Shown in pieces: positions 53,094 through 61,510 of a stretch of DNA of 64,000 bases (positions within the stretch are counted from its first letter, which is position 1; each line of letters begins with the position of its first letter). Under the pieces are notes generated by a model. The model was not told the origin of the DNA. It was given only the letters and a program-made list of their open reading frames with translations, and did not search any database. The translations under genes and the position numbers were made by a program. Source of the DNA: Flavobacteriales bacterium (GTDB lineage Bacteria > Bacteroidota > Bacteroidia > Flavobacteriales > Weeksellaceae); contig JACJZS010000002.1 of NCBI GenBank assembly GCA_020635515.1, forward strand, positions 1,350,001-1,414,000, written 5' to 3'.

Positions 53094-53654
53094 TTAAAAA
53101 GAATCTCCGTCGAAATCGCTTACATCATCAATATCTAAATCTGGGTCTAGAGTTGAAATATCTTCGTCTACTTCGTAGTCTATATCTTCTCCTAGCTCAT
53201 TATGGAATTCATCTTTTATAGGATTTGACTTAAAATCAGCTTTCGGAGATTTTAAAGGAACGGTTCCAAATCTAAAAATAGTAAGAGGATAGTGGATAGA
53301 AGCAGGTGCTTTTTCTTTGATTTCTATAGCTTCTATATAAAAAGACCACATATCCATAAAGTCATATACGTAAAGAAGTCTTGAATTTAATTCAGGAAGA
53401 GCTTGTTTTATATAAATATCAGACATGGTTTCTCCCGAATGATCATCGGTCATGTCTTCTAAAGGGATTTCACCTTGCTGTTCCCAAGTTTCGTCACAGT
53501 AGTAAAAGGAAGCCATTTCTTCCGTTTTAAAATTAAAAGCAGAGCGAATTCCTTGGTGTAAATTCCAAAGCGTTTGATTTCCACGTATTTGAATGTCTCT
53601 AAATACATTCTTTTCCTCATCAGTATTGAGTATTACTCTAATTTTATATAGCAT
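53094..53654 (-). CDS. plasmid pRiA4b ORF-3-like protein (IS1096-passenger family domain)
   Basis: A 186-residue protein matching the pRiA4b ORF-3 family: LYKIRVILNTDEEKNVFRDIQIRGNQTLWNLH (in part), then AFNFKTEEMASFYYCDETW and LLYVYDFMDMWSFYIEAIE. The C-terminal ~25 residues are strongly acidic (DEDISTLDPDLDIDD). The family was named from mobile elements, but chromosomal copies next to cca are common in flavobacteria. Function unknown. No transposase or repeats were seen nearby. It lies 5 bp after cca. Confidence 0.82.
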   Translation of the reverse strand: MLYKIRVILNTDEEKNVFRDIQIRGNQTLWNLHQGIRSAFNFKTEEMASFYYCDETWEQQGEIPLEDMTDDHSGETMSDIYIKQALPELNSRLLYVYDFMDMWSFYIEAIEIKEKAPASIHYPLTIFRFGTVPLKSPKADFKSNPIKDEFHNELGEDIDYEVDEDISTLDPDLDIDDVSDFDGDSF

Positions 53655-53659
53655 AGAAC

Positions 53660-55078
53660 CTATTTTTTCGGCGACAAATTTAATTGTTTTCCCAAATCTA
53701 ACATAAATTTTTTTGCACTTTCTTTTTCATTAGGAATTATTCCGTCTAAAATAGCATTTTTTATGGAATCTTTTATTTTTCCCACGGTTTTCCCAGGAGT
53801 TAAATTAAAGGTATTCATTACTTCTTCTCCTGTGATGGGAGGTTTGAAATTTCTAATTCTATCACGCTCTTCTAACTCTTTGATTTTCAGTTCTACTTTT
53901 TCAAAATTTTGTTTAAACTTCTTTTGCTTAGTTGTATTTTTGGTTGTAATGTCCGCTTTGCATAATGTGATTAAATCGTCTAAATCATTGCCAGCTTCAA
54001 ACAATAAACGCCTTAAAGCAGAGTCAGAAACATTTTCAGTAATCAAACTAATAGGACGAGAGCTTAATCGGACAATTTTTTGAACGTATTTTAAATCATT
54101 CCCTAGAGGAAGACGCAGTCGTTTAAAAATGGTTTTTGCCATTTTGGAACCTACATATTCATGGGTGTGAAAAGTCCAACCGATATTTTTTACGAATTTT
54201 TTAGTAGGAGCTTTCCCTATGTCGTGTAATAATGCTGACCAGCGTAACCATAAATTATCTGTGTGTGCAGAAATGTTGTCCACTACTTCAAGAGTATGAT
54301 AGAAATTATCTTTATGTGACTGACCTTCCAATTCCTCAACGCCTTTTAGTTTTACCAATTCGGGAATGATGTATTTCATTAAACCTACGTCATCGAGTAA
54401 TTTTAATCCAATGCTTGGTTTTTTGGAAAGAAGGATTTTATTTAATTCTGTAGTTATGCGTTCTTTAGATACAATTTGTATACGTTCTTTTTGACTACTG
54501 ATCGCGTCGAGGGAACTTTGTTCAATTGTAAAATTAAGCTGTGATGCAAAACGAATAGCACGCATCATTCGTAAAGGATCGTCGGAATAAGTAATTTCTG
54601 GCTCTAATGGTGTTTTTAGGATTTTATTTTCTAAATCATTAATTCCATTAAAAGGATCAACAAGTTCTCCGTAATTATCAGGATTTAAACTAATAGCAAG
54701 AGCATTTATAGTGAAATCTCTGCGTTTTTGATCATCTTCTATTGTTCCCGATTCTACGAATGGTTTTCTACTGTCTTCTGAATAGCTTTCTTTGCGAGCA
54801 CCTACAAATTCAAGCTCAATATCTTCGTGGCGAATCATTGCGGTTCCGAAGCGTTTGAATACAGATATTTTAGATTTAGTATTTAGATTTTTATGAACTG
54901 TTTCAGCAAGTTTAATTCCACTTCCTTCTGTTACGAAGTCTATGTCTTTTGGCGAATTTATTCCTAATAATAAATCTCTCACAAATCCGCCAACTATGTA
55001 TACAGATTGATTTATTTCTTGAGCAGATTCGCTTATGATTTTAAATATAGATTGGTTTATGTTAGATTTTAAGTTCAC
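53660..55078 (-). CDS. cca: CCA tRNA nucleotidyltransferase with HD domain
   Basis: Adds CCA to tRNA 3' ends, needed here because none of the tRNA genes in the window encodes CCA. The 472 residues have the nucleotidyltransferase motif GGFVRDLLLG and DIDFV (about 31-45), RRDFTINALAI, the PolyA-pol RNA-binding region (DDPLRMMRAIRFA), and an HD phosphohydrolase domain (HTLEVVDN, ALLHDIGKAPTKKF). Followed closely by the pRiA4b-like gene. Confidence 0.95.
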   Translation of the reverse strand: MNLKSNINQSIFKIISESAQEINQSVYIVGGFVRDLLLGINSPKDIDFVTEGSGIKLAETVHKNLNTKSKISVFKRFGTAMIRHEDIELEFVGARKESYSEDSRKPFVESGTIEDDQKRRDFTINALAISLNPDNYGELVDPFNGINDLENKILKTPLEPEITYSDDPLRMMRAIRFASQLNFTIEQSSLDAISSQKERIQIVSKERITTELNKILLSKKPSIGLKLLDDVGLMKYIIPELVKLKGVEELEGQSHKDNFYHTLEVVDNISAHTDNLWLRWSALLHDIGKAPTKKFVKNIGWTFHTHEYVGSKMAKTIFKRLRLPLGNDLKYVQKIVRLSSRPISLITENVSDSALRRLLFEAGNDLDDLITLCKADITTKNTTKQKKFKQNFEKVELKIKELEERDRIRNFKPPITGEEVMNTFNLTPGKTVGKIKDSIKNAILDGIIPNEKESAKKFMLDLGKQLNLSPKK

Positions 55079-55089
55079 TTTTTTGGTGT

Positions 55090-55650
55090 TTATTCTCGAA
55101 TGATTTTTACAACGCCATTATGGTTTATTTTTATAATAGAGGACGCGTTTTGTTCAGATGTTTCGTTTTGTCTTAGAGGAACAATATAATCCATTTGATT
55201 TTTTATTTCTTCACTTATTTGGCTGTAATTTTTGGCTGTTTCTGCTCCATGAATATTTGCAGAAGTAGATATTAGAGGTGCGTTAAGTTTAGAAATTAAT
55301 TTTTTACAAAATACATCCTTGGTAAGTCGTATAGCGATAGTATTATCTTCTGCGATGATTGATTTGGGGAGTTTTTTTGGATTCTCATAGATTATAGTTA
55401 CAGGTTTTTCGCTTAAATCAATAATATCCCAAGCAAGATTAGGAACGTCTACCAAGTCTTGTAATCGTTTTTCTGATTCAACAAGTATAATCAATGATTT
55501 AGAAATAGGTCTTTGTTTTATAGAGTAAATTTTCTGTATTGCATTTTCGTCGAGAGCATTGCAACCAATTCCCCAAATGGTATCGGTAGGATAGAGAATG
55601 ACTCCAGAATTATTTAAAATATCAACGCAATTATCAATTATTTGATTCAT
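55090..55650 (-). CDS. tsaC: L-threonylcarbamoyladenylate synthase (Sua5/YciO/TsaC family)
   Basis: Makes threonylcarbamoyl-AMP for the t6A modification of tRNA. The 186-residue form starts MNQIIDNCVDILNNSG; the motif GVILYPTDTIWGIGCNA and KRPISKSLIILV are typical, as are PLISTSANIHG. An upstream ATG at 55671 (seven residues MSSHFYS) is less likely because it does not fit the family start. It is directly upstream of cca, so two tRNA-maturation genes are together. Confidence 0.93.
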   Translation of the reverse strand: MNQIIDNCVDILNNSGVILYPTDTIWGIGCNALDENAIQKIYSIKQRPISKSLIILVESEKRLQDLVDVPNLAWDIIDLSEKPVTIIYENPKKLPKSIIAEDNTIAIRLTKDVFCKKLISKLNAPLISTSANIHGAETAKNYSQISEEIKNQMDYIVPLRQNETSEQNASSIIKINHNGVVKIIRE

Positions 55651-55696
55651 CGAATAAAAATGTGACGACAAAATTAAGGAAATAAAATCAAAAGAG

Positions 55697-56359
55697 TTAA
55701 TACTCTAGAAATAAACCTTTTGCTTTTCCTCTGTTTATAATGGTTTCTATAAAATAATCTTGCCTGGATTCTAGAGGATTAAAACCTTCATCTAAATCAA
55801 TTTCAAAAACTCCTGCTTTTACGTTCCACCAAAAAGCACTCCAACCTCCGCGAAGTTCTTTGATTATTTGGTAGGTTGTTTTTCCTGTTCTCCTGTGCAT
55901 TAGTTTAGCAAATATTTTACCTTCTGTTTTGGTGAGTTTTTTTAATCTATTTTCGTATTGTTCTGCCAATTCTTTTTGTCTTTTTTTTACAATCTTTTTA
56001 ATTTCTCTGTTGTTTTTTGATTTTTGTATAGAGTCAGAAATATTTTCATATTCCTGTATTGCTTTTAGGTAGTAGGGATAAGCATTTTTTACTTTACGTT
56101 CCAACCAAAAATAGTAATTTTTGTCCGCTTCGTTATTAAAGTTAGGAAGAGAGGTGTAGTTTACTTCGCTTAATAGAATCTTTCCATCTACCATCGGAAT
56201 CTCTTCGGAAAATAGATTTGAAATTTGGATTGTATCTAAATCGTCTTTATCTACCATCATATCGTCGTTTTGCTGAGCAGAAACAAAACAATTTATGCCA
56301 ATAAAAAAGTGTAGAATTATAATATTTTTTATAGCTTTACATTTCAAATTACAGAACAT
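55697..56359 (-). CDS. DUF4294 protein, secreted/periplasmic
   Basis: A 220-residue protein with a hydrophobic N-terminal signal (about 10-28, ending FVSAQ) and a charged helical domain. The pattern VNYTSLPNFNNEADKNYYFWLERKV (in part), LMHRRTGKTTYQIIKELRGGWSAFWWN is characteristic of the flavobacterial DUF4294 family. Function unknown. ATG at 56359 is preferred; a TTG at 56365 lies inside the -7 box. It is divergent from the M42 peptidase gene with only 30 nt between starts. Confidence 0.85.
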   Translation of the reverse strand: MFCNLKCKAIKNIIILHFFIGINCFVSAQQNDDMMVDKDDLDTIQISNLFSEEIPMVDGKILLSEVNYTSLPNFNNEADKNYYFWLERKVKNAYPYYLKAIQEYENISDSIQKSKNNREIKKIVKKRQKELAEQYENRLKKLTKTEGKIFAKLMHRRTGKTTYQIIKELRGGWSAFWWNVKAGVFEIDLDEGFNPLESRQDYFIETIINRGKAKGLFLEY

Positions 56360-56362
56360 AGT

Positions 56363-56370
56363 CAAAATTA
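56363..56370 (-). promoter_or_regulatory. -7 box of the DUF4294 gene, 3 nt from its ATG
   Basis: On the minus strand TAATTTTG (56370 to 56363) lies 3 nt before the ATG at 56359. The -33 region would fall inside or at the start of the divergent M42 gene (CAA at 56388-56390 or CAAA at 56393-56396). Confidence 0.45.
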
Positions 56371-56389
56371 ATTAAAATTAAATTATACA

Positions 56390-57469
56390 ATGCAAATAAT
56401 AAACCAAAATTCATTAAATTTTTTAGAGAATTATTTAAATGAGGCAGCACCTACAGGAAATGAAGTGGCAGGACAAAAAATATGGATTGATTATATAAAG
56501 AAGTATGTAGATGAGGTTCAGTTGGATACTTATGGTACAGCTTACGGAGTTATTAATCCTGAGGCGAAATACAAAGTAGTTATAGAGGCACATGCAGATG
56601 AAATTTCATGGTTTGTGAATTATATAGATGACAATGGATTGATATATGTTGTTAGAAATGGAGGTTCAGACCATATGATAGCTCCGTCTAAAAGAGTAAA
56701 TATTCATACTAAAAAAGGAATTGTTAAAGGTGTTTTTGGTTGGCCAGCAATTCATGTAAGAAAAAATGGAGATGAAAAAGTTCCTAAAATAGAAGATTTA
56801 TGGATTGATTGTGGTTGCGATTCAAAAGAAGAAGTAGAAAAATTAGGCATTCATGTAGGTTGCATAATTACGTATCCAGATCCTTTTATGCAATTAAATG
56901 ATTATTTTGTTTGTAGAGCATTAGATAACAGAATGGGAGGATTTATGATTGCAGAAGTAGCTCGATTATTAAAAGAAAATAATCAAAATATAGACTTTGG
57001 TTTGTATATAGTGAATTCTGTTCAAGAAGAAGTAGGATTGCATGGTGCAGAAATGATTACACAACGGATAAAGCCTGATGTAGCTATAGTTACAGATGTT
57101 ACACACGATACTACAACTCCTATGATGGAAAAGAAAAAAGATGGTGATGCTAGATGTGGTAAAGGACCTGTAGTTGCTTATGCTCCTGCGGTACAAAATA
57201 ATTTAAGAGATTTAATAATTGAGACAGCAGAAGATAAGAAAATTCCTTTCCAAAGAGCGGCAAATAGTAGATTTACAGGTACGGATACCGATGCATTTGC
57301 GTATTCCAATGGGGGAGTTGCTTCGGCATTAATATCTTTACCACTTAGGTATATGCATACTACAGTAGAGATGGTTCATAGAGATGATGTAGAAAATGTG
57401 ATTCGTTTGATTTATGAATCGGTATTGAAAATTAAAAACAATCAAGATTTTAAGTATTTTAAAGTATAA
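56390..57469 (+). CDS. M42 family aminopeptidase/glutamyl aminopeptidase-like
   Basis: A 359-residue di-metal peptidase of the M42 (TET-like) family that trims N-terminal residues of peptides. Metal and catalytic motifs are seen: EAHADEISWFV (about 65), CRALDNRMGGF (about 178), VNSVQEEVGLHGAEM (about 214), VTDVTHDTT, and PLRYMHTTVEM near the C-terminus. Cytoplasmic, no signal. First gene of a three-gene rightward group. Confidence 0.92.
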   Translation: MQIINQNSLNFLENYLNEAAPTGNEVAGQKIWIDYIKKYVDEVQLDTYGTAYGVINPEAKYKVVIEAHADEISWFVNYIDDNGLIYVVRNGGSDHMIAPSKRVNIHTKKGIVKGVFGWPAIHVRKNGDEKVPKIEDLWIDCGCDSKEEVEKLGIHVGCIITYPDPFMQLNDYFVCRALDNRMGGFMIAEVARLLKENNQNIDFGLYIVNSVQEEVGLHGAEMITQRIKPDVAIVTDVTHDTTTPMMEKKKDGDARCGKGPVVAYAPAVQNNLRDLIIETAEDKKIPFQRAANSRFTGTDTDAFAYSNGGVASALISLPLRYMHTTVEMVHRDDVENVIRLIYESVLKIKNNQDFKYFKV

Positions 57470-57492
57470 CTTAGTTATAGATTCCTTATAAT

Positions 57493-57780
57493 ATGAGTCT
57501 ATTTAATGACTTAGATTTTTTGCAAAAAATATATTGGAGTATAGCACTAGTTTCAACAGCTTTTTTTGCTATTTATTTTTTTGTAGTTGGTGTAAGGCGT
57601 TTTTTTAATAATACTTCATCATCGGTTTGGATTAGCAGAGTATTATTGTTTTGCTTTGGATTTGGTTGGTTTGGAGTGTGTTATTATTATAGTGTGAAAG
57701 GAATATATCTAGTTGGGATTTCAGTTTTAGTTGGAATTTTAATGCTTTATTTAGGGCGTAGAATCATTAATAATAGTTAG
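57493..57780 (+). CDS. small membrane protein, function unknown
   Basis: A 95-residue protein with three predicted TM helices (about 15-32, 46-62, 68-88). MSLFNDLDFLQKIYWSIALVS is similar to the starts of small conserved flavobacterial membrane proteins, but I cannot name a family. It is 23 nt after the M42 gene and 2 nt before the Fe-S protein gene, so all three are probably cotranscribed. Confidence 0.7.
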   Translation: MSLFNDLDFLQKIYWSIALVSTAFFAIYFFVVGVRRFFNNTSSSVWISRVLLFCFGFGWFGVCYYYSVKGIYLVGISVLVGILMLYLGRRIINNS

Positions 57781-57782
57781 TT

Positions 57783-58571
57783 ATGGAGAATTTAAAGATA
57801 AGAACACTTGCAGAGTTTGTTGAGGAAGGGACATTTCCCGAAGTTTTGTTTTGGGTTGGGTGTGCAGGTAGTTTTGATGATAGAGCAAAAAAAATAACCA
57901 AAGCTTTTGCGAAAATATTGCAAAAGTCAGAAGTGGAATTTGCGATATTGGGAAGTGAAGAAGGTTGTACAGGCGATCCTGCAAAGCGTGCAGGTAATGA
58001 GTTTTTGTTTCAGATGCAGGCAATGACTAATATTGAAGTTTTAAATTCTTATGAGGTAAAGAAGATTGTAACTACTTGTCCTCATTGCTTTAATACATTA
58101 AAGAACGAATATCCAGCATTGGGAGGAAACTACATAGTATATCATCACACTCAGTTTATTCAAGGTTTGATTGATGAAGGTAGATTAAAAGTGGAAGGAG
58201 GAACTTTTAAAGGTAAGAAAATAACGTATCACGATCCATGTTACTTAGGGCGAGCAAACGGAGAATATGAAGCGTCTAGAAATCTAATTCAAAAGTTAGA
58301 TGCAGAGCTTTCCGAAATGAGGAATTGCAAATCCAAAGGTTTGTGTTGTGGTGCAGGTGGAGGACAGATGTTTAAAGAAGCAGAAAAAGGTAAAAAGGAA
58401 ATTAATGTAGAGAGAGCAGAACAGGCATTGGAAGTTAATCCAGATATTATAGCTACGGGGTGTCCATTTTGCAATACCATGATGACAGATGGAATAAAAA
58501 ATAAAGGAAAAGAAAAAGCAATATCTATAAAAGATATTGCCGAACTTATTGTTGAATCAGAAGATTTATAG
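57783..58571 (+). CDS. Fe-S oxidoreductase with two CCG domains (heterodisulfide-reductase-like)
   Basis: A 262-residue protein with two CCG (Cys-rich) domains: WVGCAGSFDDRA (about 21) with EGCTGDPA and TTCPHCFNTL; then HDPCYLGRANGEYE, KGLCCGAGGGQMF and GCPFCNTMM. These bind an iron-sulfur cluster in HdrB/GlcF/LutA-type proteins, usually working with a ferredoxin-like partner. In other flavobacteria such a partner gene often precedes it; here a small membrane protein does. Electron donor and acceptor unknown. Confidence 0.9.
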   Translation: MENLKIRTLAEFVEEGTFPEVLFWVGCAGSFDDRAKKITKAFAKILQKSEVEFAILGSEEGCTGDPAKRAGNEFLFQMQAMTNIEVLNSYEVKKIVTTCPHCFNTLKNEYPALGGNYIVYHHTQFIQGLIDEGRLKVEGGTFKGKKITYHDPCYLGRANGEYEASRNLIQKLDAELSEMRNCKSKGLCCGAGGGQMFKEAEKGKKEINVERAEQALEVNPDIIATGCPFCNTMMTDGIKNKGKEKAISIKDIAELIVESEDL

Positions 58572-58576
58572 TTTTT

Positions 58577-59269
58577 TTAAATATCGATTTCGTCTAAATT
58601 TTGCTTAAATGAATAGAGTTGAGCAGGTTTGTGGAATACATTTTTCTGTTTCTCATTTAAGGAAATTAGCTCTTCCAATCTTTTTATGGATTTTCTAAAA
58701 TTTCTTCTATCTAGTTCTTTGTTGAGGATAATCTCATATAGATTTTGTAATTGAGCTAATGTGAACTTTTTAGGTAGTAGTTCAAAACTGATGTTGTTGT
58801 GTAACGTATCTCTGCGTAGAGTTTTTAATGCTTTTTTTACAATTCTGTTGTGGTCGAATGCAAGTGTAGGAATTTCATTTATATCTATCCATTCTGTTTT
58901 TTGAGCAAATGATGCTGGCTGAGCTCTGTAGTCTTCCATACGAACTAAAGAATAGTATCCAATGGTAATTACGCGATTATGAGGATTTTTTCGATTTTTT
59001 AATAACCACTTTTGGTCTTTTTCTTCTTTTATACGGTTTGGGTCTCCAAATACATGAAACTGTTTAAGGAATACACCTGAAAGGTTTGTAAGTTCCATTA
59101 AAACCCTTTTAGCAGAATCATCTAAATCTTCATCTTCCAAAACAAAATCTCCAGGAAGAGCACTAAGAGGAGGTATATTTTCTAATTTTTCTTGTTCGAT
59201 TAATAAAACTTGTAATGAATTGCTGTTTTCATTGAATCCAAATATTACGCAGTCTACGGATATGTCCAT
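58577..59269 (-). CDS. Nudix-domain transcriptional regulator (NrtR/AraR-like)
   Basis: A 230-residue protein with an N-terminal Nudix domain (about 1-145) and a C-terminal winged-helix segment (about 155-225, FTLAQLQNLYEIILNKELDRRNFRKSIKRL in part). The Nudix box is degenerate: the REUxEExG part reads RVLMELTNLSG, without the Glu pair, so catalysis is unlikely. Such proteins in Bacteroidota act as sugar- or NAD-related repressors. It is divergent from pfkA-gapA, which suggests, but does not prove, control of glycolysis. Confidence 0.85.
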   Translation of the reverse strand: MDISVDCVIFGFNENSNSLQVLLIEQEKLENIPPLSALPGDFVLEDEDLDDSAKRVLMELTNLSGVFLKQFHVFGDPNRIKEEKDQKWLLKNRKNPHNRVITIGYYSLVRMEDYRAQPASFAQKTEWIDINEIPTLAFDHNRIVKKALKTLRRDTLHNNISFELLPKKFTLAQLQNLYEIILNKELDRRNFRKSIKRLEELISLNEKQKNVFHKPAQLYSFKQNLDEIDI

Positions 59270-59272
59270 GTT

Positions 59273-59344
59273 GTTAAATATGTGTGTTAAATTTAAGTCA
59301 AATAATGTTAATTATGCAAATCTAATAAATAAAAGTTATTTAAC
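59273..59344. promoter_or_regulatory. three GTTAAAT boxes between the Nudix regulator gene and pfkA (possible operator)
   Basis: GTTAAAT occurs at 59273-59279 and 59286-59292 on the plus strand and as ATTTAAC at 59338-59344. The last lies 10 nt upstream of the pfkA -33 element. They could be binding sites for the Nudix regulator, but the region is AT-rich and chance is possible. Confidence 0.35.
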
Positions 59345-59354
59345 GGTAAATCTT

Positions 59355-59384
59355 TTTGATTTATGAAATTCTTCGATATATTTG
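59355..59384 (+). promoter_or_regulatory. consensus promoter of pfkA-gapA
   Basis: TTTG at 59355-59358 and TATATTTG at 59377-59384 are 18 nt apart. The ATG at 59397 follows 12 nt after the -7 box. Confidence 0.7.
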
Positions 59385-59396
59385 CAAAAAAAAATA

Positions 59397-60380
59397 ATGA
59401 CAGACGCCATAAAAAGAGTTGGAGTGATGACTTCAGGTGGAGATGCTCCGGGAATGAACGCAGCATTAAGAGCTGTAGTTAGGTCATGTGAATATTACGG
59501 TATAGAATGTGTTGCCATCAGAGGAGGATATCAAGGACTTATAGAGGAGGACTTGATAACAATGGGAGCAAGATCAGTAAAGAACATCATCAATAGAGGA
59601 GGTACAGTAATAAAAACAGCTAGATCAAAAGAATTTAGAACAGAGGAAGGAAGAGTAAAGGCTGCAAAAGTTCTAGAAAAGAATAAAATTGACGCTTTGG
59701 TGGTAATTGGAGGAGATGGTTCTTTTACAGGAGGTTTAAAGTTGTATGAAGAGCACAACATTCCATTTATAGGTGTTCCAGGAACTATAGATAATGATAT
59801 ATTCGGAACTGATTTTACAATTGGTTACGATACAGCTCTAAATACTGCTTTGCAATGTATAGATAAAATTAGAGATACAGCAACTTCTCATAATCGAGTA
59901 TTTTTTGTTGAAGTAATGGGAAGAGATGCAGGTTTCATAGCATTAAATACAGGTATTGCTTCTGGAGCTCAAGATATATTGATTCCTGAACAGAAAGACT
60001 CTTTGGAAAGTCTTTTTAAATCATTAGAAGTATCTCATAAAAGTGGAAAAACTTCGAGTATAGTTGTAGTTTCAGAAGGAGAGGAGTTAGGTGGAGTATA
60101 CGACTTAGCAAAAGCTACTCAAGAAAAATTTATTGATTACGATATACGAGTTACTGTTTTAGGTCACGTGCAACGAGGAGGAGATCCTTCTTGTGCAGAT
60201 AGAGTATTAGCAAGTAGACTCGGTGTCGCAGCAGTGGAAGGATTAAGAGAAGGAAGGAATGCAGTAATGGCAGGAATTCGCTCAGGGAAGGTAGTATATA
60301 CGCCAATTGCGGAGGCAATTAAAAAACACAACGAAATCGATCTTGAGCTTATCAAGATAGCGGAAATATTAGCAATTTAG
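59397..60380 (+). CDS. pfkA: ATP-dependent 6-phosphofructokinase
   Basis: Phosphorylates fructose-6-phosphate, the committed step of glycolysis. The 327 residues contain GVMTSGGDAPGMNAALRA, GGDGSFTGG, PGTIDNDIFGTDFTIGYDTALN (catalytic Asp), EVMGRDAGFIAL and GHVQRGGDPSC, typical of bacterial ATP-PFK. Start: ATG at 59397. The TTG at 59382 lies inside the -7 box and is not the start. It is 35 nt upstream of gapA. Confidence 0.96.
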   Translation: MTDAIKRVGVMTSGGDAPGMNAALRAVVRSCEYYGIECVAIRGGYQGLIEEDLITMGARSVKNIINRGGTVIKTARSKEFRTEEGRVKAAKVLEKNKIDALVVIGGDGSFTGGLKLYEEHNIPFIGVPGTIDNDIFGTDFTIGYDTALNTALQCIDKIRDTATSHNRVFFVEVMGRDAGFIALNTGIASGAQDILIPEQKDSLESLFKSLEVSHKSGKTSSIVVVSEGEELGGVYDLAKATQEKFIDYDIRVTVLGHVQRGGDPSCADRVLASRLGVAAVEGLREGRNAVMAGIRSGKVVYTPIAEAIKKHNEIDLELIKIAEILAI

Positions 60381-60415
60381 TCACTTTATCACAATATTAT
60401 AAAAAAGTAAAGATT

Positions 60416-61420
60416 ATGTCAAAAATTAAATTAGGAATTAACGGATTCGGTAGAATAGGTAGCTTGGTATTTACTGCTGCTGTGCAGAGAGATAATGTAG
60501 AAATTGTTGGAATCAATGATTTAGTAAATGTAGAATACTTGGCTTATATGCTTAAATACGACTCTGTACATGGAAAATTTAATGGAGAGGTTTCTGTAGA
60601 GAATGGAAATTTAGTAGTAAATGGAAAAACCATCAGAGTTTCTGCTGAAAGAAATCCTGCTGATTTAAAATGGAATGAAGTAGGAGCTGATTATGTAGTT
60701 GAGTCTACAGGTATCTTCTTAACAAAAGATACAGCAAATGCACACTTAAATGCAGGAGCTAAAAAAGTAGTAATGTCTGCTCCATCTAAAGACGATACGC
60801 CAATGTTTGTAATGGGAGTTAATCATAAAACATTAAAAGCATCTGACGATATAGTTTCAAATGCATCTTGTACAACAAACTGTTTAGCACCTTTAGCAAA
60901 AGTTATCAACGATAACTTTGGGATTGTTGAAGGATTAATGACTACAGTTCACGCTACAACGGCTACTCAAAAAACAGTTGACGGACCTTCTATGAAAGAT
61001 TGGAGAGGAGGAAGATCTGCATTATTAAACATTATACCTTCTTCTACAGGTGCGGCAAAAGCAGTAGGTGTAGTGATTCCTGAATTAAATGGAAAATTAA
61101 CTGGTATGGCATTTAGAGTTCCAACTGCTGATGTTTCTGTAGTAGATTTAACAGTACGTCTAGAAAAAGGAGCTTCTTACGATGAAATTAAAGCTGCAGT
61201 TAAGTCTGCTTCAGAAGGAGAATTAAACGGAATTTTAGGATATACAGAAGATGCTGTAGTATCTCAAGATTTTGTAGGAGATAAGAGAACATCTATCTTT
61301 GATGCAGAAGCTGGTATCGCTCTTTCTAACAACTTTGTAAAATTAGTTTCTTGGTATGACAACGAAACAGGATATTCAAATAAAGTAGTTGACTTAGTAT
61401 CTCATATGTCTACTTTATAA
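60416..61420 (+). CDS. gapA: glyceraldehyde-3-phosphate dehydrogenase
   Basis: Oxidises glyceraldehyde-3-phosphate to 1,3-bisphosphoglycerate with NAD+. The 334 residues include the GINGFGRIGS nucleotide-binding start, catalytic Cys in SNASCTTNCLAPLAKVIND, TVHATTATQKTVDGPSMKDWRGGR (in part) and VSWYDNETGYSNKVVDL. Part of the pfkA-gapA unit, ended by a terminator. Confidence 0.98.
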   Translation: MSKIKLGINGFGRIGSLVFTAAVQRDNVEIVGINDLVNVEYLAYMLKYDSVHGKFNGEVSVENGNLVVNGKTIRVSAERNPADLKWNEVGADYVVESTGIFLTKDTANAHLNAGAKKVVMSAPSKDDTPMFVMGVNHKTLKASDDIVSNASCTTNCLAPLAKVINDNFGIVEGLMTTVHATTATQKTVDGPSMKDWRGGRSALLNIIPSSTGAAKAVGVVIPELNGKLTGMAFRVPTADVSVVDLTVRLEKGASYDEIKAAVKSASEGELNGILGYTEDAVVSQDFVGDKRTSIFDAEAGIALSNNFVKLVSWYDNETGYSNKVVDLVSHMSTL

Positions 61421-61445
61421 GAAATAGTAAATAAATTATAATTAT

Positions 61446-61482
61446 AAAAGCAAAGGAATGCAATGTTTCTTTGCTTTTTTTT
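61446..61482 (+). terminator. terminator of pfkA-gapA
   Basis: AAAAGCAAAG at 61446-61455 pairs with CTTTGCTTTT at 61469-61478, with some inner pairing of the loop, then a long T run. Confidence 0.8.
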
Positions 61483-61510
61483 ATTTTAGCAAAATTAAAA
61501 TAAGTAAATT

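Noticed and set aside
53094..53654. Mobile element suggested by the pRiA4b/IS1096 family name
   Set aside because: No transposase, terminal inverted repeats or target duplication are seen nearby. The gene sits among conserved tRNA-maturation genes.
59382..59396. TTG start for pfkA
   Set aside because: The TTG lies inside the -7 promoter box. The ATG at 59397 gives the usual N-terminus.
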